Shown one piece after another: positions 7,499 through 10,062 of a stretch of DNA of 10,062 nucleotides (its first letter is position 1; each line of letters begins with the position of its first letter). The stretch comes from CAYSLU01 sp964431965 (GTDB lineage: Bacteria; Verrucomicrobiota; Kiritimatiellia; CAIKKV01; CAYSLU01). The translations under genes and the position numbers were made by a program. The notes under the pieces were generated by a model, which saw nothing but the letters and a program-made list of their open reading frames with translations, did not search any database and was not told where the DNA came from. The stretch covers positions 1-10,062 of the forward strand of contig CAYSLU010000133.1 in the NCBI GenBank assembly GCA_964431965.1, given 5' to 3'.

Positions 7499-8020
7499 AT
7501 GAAGAAAGGGCCGCCGGTCTCGATCGTCATGGGAAGTCATTCGGATCTCGAAACGTTGAAGGAAGCCTCGGAGGTGCTGAAGGAGTTCGCGGTGCCGCAC
7601 GAGATGCGCGTGATTTCCGCGCATCGGACCCCGGATGCCGCGCGGGAGTTCGGTCTTTCGGCGCAGGACCGGGGAGTCAAGCTCATCATCGCCGGCGCGG
7701 GTAAGGCGGCCCACTTGGCCGGGGTGATGGCATCGTTGACGCTGGTGCCCGTCATCGGCGTCCCGATGGCCACCAGCGACCTCGGCGGGCTCGATTCGCT
7801 GCTCTCCACCGTGCAGATGCCCGGGGGAATCCCGGTAGCGACCGTGGCCATCGGCAAGGCTGGCGCCAGGAACGCGGGCTTGCTGGCTATCGCCATCCTG
7901 GCCTTGGAGAACCCGTCTTTGCGCGCCCGCCTGGCGGAGTACCGCGCTGCGATGACGCGGGAGGTCCAGGACGCGGACCGCAAGCTCCAAGCCGAGGATG
8001 GCGGAGATGCCAACCGGTGA
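7499..8020 (+). CDS. purE: N5-carboxyaminoimidazole ribonucleotide mutase (PurE)
   Basis: The 173-residue product has normal PurE length. PurE moves the carboxyl group of N5-CAIR to give CAIR in de novo purine synthesis and usually works as an octamer. Motifs: GSHSD (12-16), SAHRTP (40-45), AGAGKAAHLAG (65-75), PVIGVPMA, GLDSLLSTVQMPGGIPVATVAIGKAGARNAGLLA. SAHRTP and the AAHL loop point to the bacterial class I mutase rather than the class II AIR carboxylase. Lys69 occupies a position that is Gly in E. coli PurE and, as I recall, Met in some deltaproteobacterial PurE proteins. The partner purK is not in the window. Upstream the sequence is purine-rich (AAGGAAAGGA, 7481-7490). The last codons overlap the transporter gene, suggesting translational coupling. 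Confidence 0.95.
   Translation: MKKGPPVSIVMGSHSDLETLKEASEVLKEFAVPHEMRVISAHRTPDAAREFGLSAQDRGVKLIIAGAGKAAHLAGVMASLTLVPVIGVPMATSDLGGLDSLLSTVQMPGGIPVATVAIGKAGARNAGLLAIAILALENPSLRARLAEYRAAMTREVQDADRKLQAEDGGDANR
7994..7997 (+). promoter_or_regulatory. Shine-Dalgarno site inside purE for the transporter gene, favouring start 8007
   Basis: GAGG lies within the end of purE. It abuts ATG 7998, which is too close, but sits 9 bases before ATG 8007, a normal spacing. The downstream start therefore seems likelier; the two differ by only three residues. Confidence 0.45.
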
Positions 8021-9254
8021 TGCGCCCCGTTCCCGCCCGGACGGCCTGAACGCCAGCGCCAGGCGGGAGGGGCCTTCGGCCAACCCCGCGCCGCGATTCA
8101 AGCGGCTGTGGGTGCTTCCGGCGGCGGTGGCCATCCAGTCCTGCCTTGGGGGCGTGTACGCCTGGAGCGTGTTCGCGGCGGCTCTGCGCGCGGATTTTGC
8201 GCTGTCCGCCGCGCAGACCCAATCCGTCTTCGGCCTGGCCATCGGCACCTTCACCCTTGCGATGGTCTTCGGCGGACGGTGGATCGGCCGGCTCGGAGCC
8301 CGGCGCCTGGCGATGTGCGGGGGCCTCCTGTTCGGGATCGGGCATCTGGTTTCGGCCTCTTCCGGCGGGTCTTCCGCGCGGATCATGGCGGGATCCGGAC
8401 TGCTGGTCGGCATCAGCATCGGGTTCGGCTACGTTTCGGCGCTATCGACTGTGACGCAGTGGTATCCCCGGCACAAGGGCCTGGCGATCGGCGTGACGGT
8501 TGCCGGGTTCGGCGCGGGGGCCATTCTCCTTTCGGCGCTGGCGTCCCGTCTGCTGCAGGGGGGCATGACGGTTCTTGAGGTCCTCAGGGCGGTCGGAGTG
8601 GCGTACGCGGCGGTCATCGTGCTGGCTGGCGCGCTGCTGTTTCGCGCGCCCCCGTTGACGGTGGACTCCGCTGAAGACCCTACGGGGACGAAACCGCGTC
8701 TGGACCGGGACTGCCTCCCGCTCATCGTGGGGATTTTCGGCGGCACCTTCGGCGGTCTGCTGGTGATCGGCCATCTGGCCTCCCTGGCGATGGAAGGCGG
8801 ATTATCCCTCCGGACGGCTGCGTGGGCCATCGGCGGGTTTGCCGTCGGCAACACCGCGGGCCGCATCGCATGGGGCTGGCTGGCGGACCGCGTCGGCTAT
8901 CGCGCCATCCCGGTTTCCCTGGTCTTTCTGGCCATCGCTCTGGTCGCCCTCCATGCGGCGCAGGGCCGGGCCGGCCTGTTCCTGCCCGCCGCCATCATCG
9001 CCGGGCTCGGATTCGGCGCGAATTTCGTGCTCTACGCGGCCCAGGTGGCGGCGCGCCATGGCAGCCGGGGCCTTCCCACCCTCTATCCGCAGATCTTCCT
9101 GGCCTACGGCCTCGCGGGCCTCATCGGCCCGCCCATGGGGGGCTATCTGCACGACGTGACCGGCGCCTATGGCCTGGCCATCGCGGTCGCCGTGGCGCTC
9201 CTGCTCGTAGCCGCCGGAATCACCGCCGCGATCGCCCCGGCTCACTCCTCCTGA
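8007..9254 (+). CDS. Major facilitator transporter, OFA (oxalate/formate antiporter-like) family
   Basis: A 415-residue inner-membrane protein with about 12 hydrophobic segments in two halves, split by a hydrophilic loop around the segment VDSAEDPTGTKPRLDRD. TM1 carries CLGGVYAWSVF, the hallmark of the OFA family (TC 2.A.1.11). Other family features are RHKGLAIGVTVAGFGAGA in the first half and the motif-A-like GRIAWGWLADRVGYR in the second. Family members move oxalate, formate or other small monocarboxylates, but many have unknown substrates and I cannot assign one. About 30 hydrophilic residues precede TM1, which is long for the family. It overlaps purE by 14 bases (23 if ATG 7998 is used), so the two are probably translated from one message. 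No oxalate-decarboxylating or formyl-CoA enzymes are nearby to support an oxalate role. Confidence 0.9.
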   Translation: MPTGDAPRSRPDGLNASARREGPSANPAPRFKRLWVLPAAVAIQSCLGGVYAWSVFAAALRADFALSAAQTQSVFGLAIGTFTLAMVFGGRWIGRLGARRLAMCGGLLFGIGHLVSASSGGSSARIMAGSGLLVGISIGFGYVSALSTVTQWYPRHKGLAIGVTVAGFGAGAILLSALASRLLQGGMTVLEVLRAVGVAYAAVIVLAGALLFRAPPLTVDSAEDPTGTKPRLDRDCLPLIVGIFGGTFGGLLVIGHLASLAMEGGLSLRTAAWAIGGFAVGNTAGRIAWGWLADRVGYRAIPVSLVFLAIALVALHAAQGRAGLFLPAAIIAGLGFGANFVLYAAQVAARHGSRGLPTLYPQIFLAYGLAGLIGPPMGGYLHDVTGAYGLAIAVAVALLLVAAGITAAIAPAHSS

Positions 9255-9279
9255 ATCCCGTTCGCCCAGCCCCGCGGGG

Positions 9280-9313
9280 TGGTCCCTTTTCACGTCGCTT
9301 CGGACGGGGACCA
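9280..9313 (+). other. Imperfect inverted repeat between transporter and MpsC-family gene
   Basis: TGGTCCC (9280-9286) pairs exactly with GGGACCA (9307-9313). An inner CGTC (9293-9296) pairs with GACG (9303-9306) around a six-base loop, and six unpaired bases (TTTTCA) bulge on the left arm. No T-tract follows, so it is not a standard intrinsic terminator. It could be a structured 5' leader or chance pairing in GC-rich DNA. Confidence 0.3.
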
Positions 9314-9336
9314 GAGGTATCTTCCTAAAACCGCCG

Positions 9337-9729
9337 ATGAAAAAGCACATCCTGAAGACCAAGGGGCAGCTCGAGGCCGAGATCAGCGAGGCCATCGTCA
9401 AGTTCGAGCGCGAGTACATGGGGCGCGGGCCGGAAGAGGTTCGCACGTATCTGCTGGATGACATCGTCATCGTGCGGTTGCGCGGGGTTCTGACGCCGGC
9501 CGAGCGCCAGCTGGCACGGAGCGGCACGGAGGGGCAGGGGCGCGCGCTCATCAAGCAGGTCCGAATGGAGTTGCTCGAGAAGGCGCGCCCTCTGCTCGAC
9601 GCCATCATCCGGGATGCCACCGGGCAGTCAACGAAGAGCCTTCATACCGATATCAGTACGCTGACGGGCGAGCGGATCATCGTCTTCTCTCTCTCCGGCT
9701 CGATCGTGCTTCCGGATGCGAAGGGCTGA
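9337..9729 (+). CDS. DUF2294 / MpsC-family protein
   Basis: A 130-residue soluble protein with no signal peptide or membrane segment. It matches the DUF2294 family (Pfam PF10057, now named MpsC) from memory of its motifs: GRGPEEVRTYLLDDIVIVRLRGVLTPAE in the first half and HTDISTLTGERIIVFSLSG near the end. In Staphylococcus the family member is the third gene of mpsABC, a system linked to membrane potential and inorganic carbon uptake; MpsC's own biochemical role is not settled. Here it has no MpsA (NuoL-like) or MpsB (DUF2309) neighbour. The N-terminal 30 residues look helical and charged. The start ATG 9337 gives a complete domain, but the ribosome site is poor (AGAGG lies about 20 bases upstream), so a weakly translated or leaderless message is possible. 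The 82-base gap before it suggests a separate transcript. Confidence 0.8.
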   Translation: MKKHILKTKGQLEAEISEAIVKFEREYMGRGPEEVRTYLLDDIVIVRLRGVLTPAERQLARSGTEGQGRALIKQVRMELLEKARPLLDAIIRDATGQSTKSLHTDISTLTGERIIVFSLSGSIVLPDAKG

Positions 9730-9877
9730 CGGCCGCCCTTGGCCCCGCAGGCTTTTCTGGGCGGGCCTCCGGCAGGACTGCCCGGGCGCCGATGGAGCGG
9801 CGACAATCGGCGGGTGGCGGCATCGGCCGCGGCTGGCAAGCCCGGCGGCGCAGGGGGAGAGCCCAATCGTGGCGATC

Positions 9878-9884
9878 GAAGGAG
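9878..9884 (+). promoter_or_regulatory. Shine-Dalgarno site of the creatininase-family gene
   Basis: GAAGGAG lies 5 bases before ATG 9890. This strong site fixes the start of the truncated last gene and confirms that reading frame over the overlapping frames in the region. Confidence 0.65.
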
Positions 9885-9889
9885 TGACC

Positions 9890-10062
9890 ATGGAGCGCAC
9901 GCTGTCCCCGTCCGTCCAGATGCAGTTCATGCGCCCCCGCCAGCTGGAGGGGGCGCTGCGCCGGTTTCCCGTTGTCTACGTGCCGTTCGGCCTCATCGAG
10001 TGGCACAGCCAGCACCTGCCGCTGGGCAATGACGCGATGAAGGCGCACGGCATCCTGGTGAA
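9890..10062 (+). CDS. Creatininase-family amidohydrolase, N-terminal 57 residues, 3' end outside window
   Basis: The frame runs off the end of the window. The visible part contains VVYVPFGLIEWHSQHLPLGND. Glu37, His39 and Asp48 keep the 2- and 9-residue spacing of the metal ligands Glu34, His36 and Asp45 of Pseudomonas creatininase, so a di-metal hydrolase site is expected. The family includes creatinine amidohydrolase, the mycofactocin peptidase MftE and the archaeal formamide hydrolase ArfB, so the substrate cannot be named. The usual EHGPHLPLGTD signature is altered (WHSQH, GND), which places it in a variant subgroup. It follows the MpsC-family gene by 160 bases. That gap is GC-rich, with several short inverted repeats (for example CCGCCC 9733-9738 against GGGCGG 9759-9764) but no clean terminator or promoter. 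Confidence 0.82.
   Translation, partial: MERTLSPSVQMQFMRPRQLEGALRRFPVVYVPFGLIEWHSQHLPLGNDAMKAHGILV

Noticed and set aside
5852..8419. Antisense open frame of 855 codons
   Set aside because: It lies wholly opposite cysD, cysN, purE and the transporter, whose + strand products are clear family members. Its translation is Arg/His/Pro-rich and matches no family, as expected for GC-rich shadow frames.
9270..9279. Palindrome CCCCGCGGGG as a regulator binding site
   Set aside because: A 10-base GC palindrome without spacing or a second copy is expected by chance in DNA of this composition.
9730..9889. Intrinsic terminator after the MpsC-family gene
   Set aside because: Inverted repeats such as CCGCCC/GGGCGG exist, but the only T-run (GCTTTTCT) lies inside the loop rather than after the stem.
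9739..10032. Small 97-codon + strand frame overlapping the creatininase start
   Set aside because: Wrong frame relative to the conserved creatininase motif, no ribosome site, and composition typical of a shadow frame.

Overview
The window is a dense, high-GC bacterial segment with nine protein genes, all on the + strand, and gaps of mostly 10-80 bases. It has no RNA genes, mobile elements, CRISPR arrays or long gene-free stretches. The very long antisense ORFs are GC-driven shadows. The taxon cannot be fixed from sequence alone. The GTP-type PEP carboxykinase, split CysD/CysN and PurB type would fit a member of the Planctomycetota/Verrucomicrobiota/Kiritimatiellota group or a deltaproteobacterial-type lineage; that is an impression from recalled family members, not a search result.

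Layout. 1-786 is the C-terminal part of GTP-dependent PEP carboxykinase, cut by the window edge. 833-2179 is a PLP-dependent class I/II aminotransferase. 2190-3620 is adenylosuccinate lyase (PurB), only 10 bases behind it. 3676-5178 (or from 3634 or 3598) is a two-enzyme fusion: an HAD-IIIA phosphatase of the GmhB/histidinol-phosphatase type joined to a complete Sua5-type threonylcarbamoyl-AMP synthase. 5226-6134 and 6158-7444 are CysD and CysN, the two subunits of ATP sulfurylase. 7499-8020 is PurE, overlapping an OFA-family major facilitator transporter (8007-9254). 9337-9729 is a DUF2294/MpsC-family protein. 9890 to the end is the start of a creatininase-family amidohydrolase.

How the genes fit together. 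From the aminotransferase to the transporter, spacing suggests one or a few co-transcribed units of core metabolism: amino-group transfer, two purine-synthesis steps (PurB and PurE, with the sulfate genes between them), tRNA t6A synthesis and sulfate activation. A possible theme is aspartate use: PEPCK handles oxaloacetate, a transaminase could convert it to aspartate, and PurB releases the fumarate left after aspartate donates its nitrogen to purines. Several products also handle CO2 or bicarbonate (PEPCK, Sua5, PurE, and by family association MpsC). Both themes are inference from gene content.

The most unusual item is the HAD phosphatase-Sua5 fusion. Nothing here looks like a defence system, a biosynthetic cluster or a mobile island.
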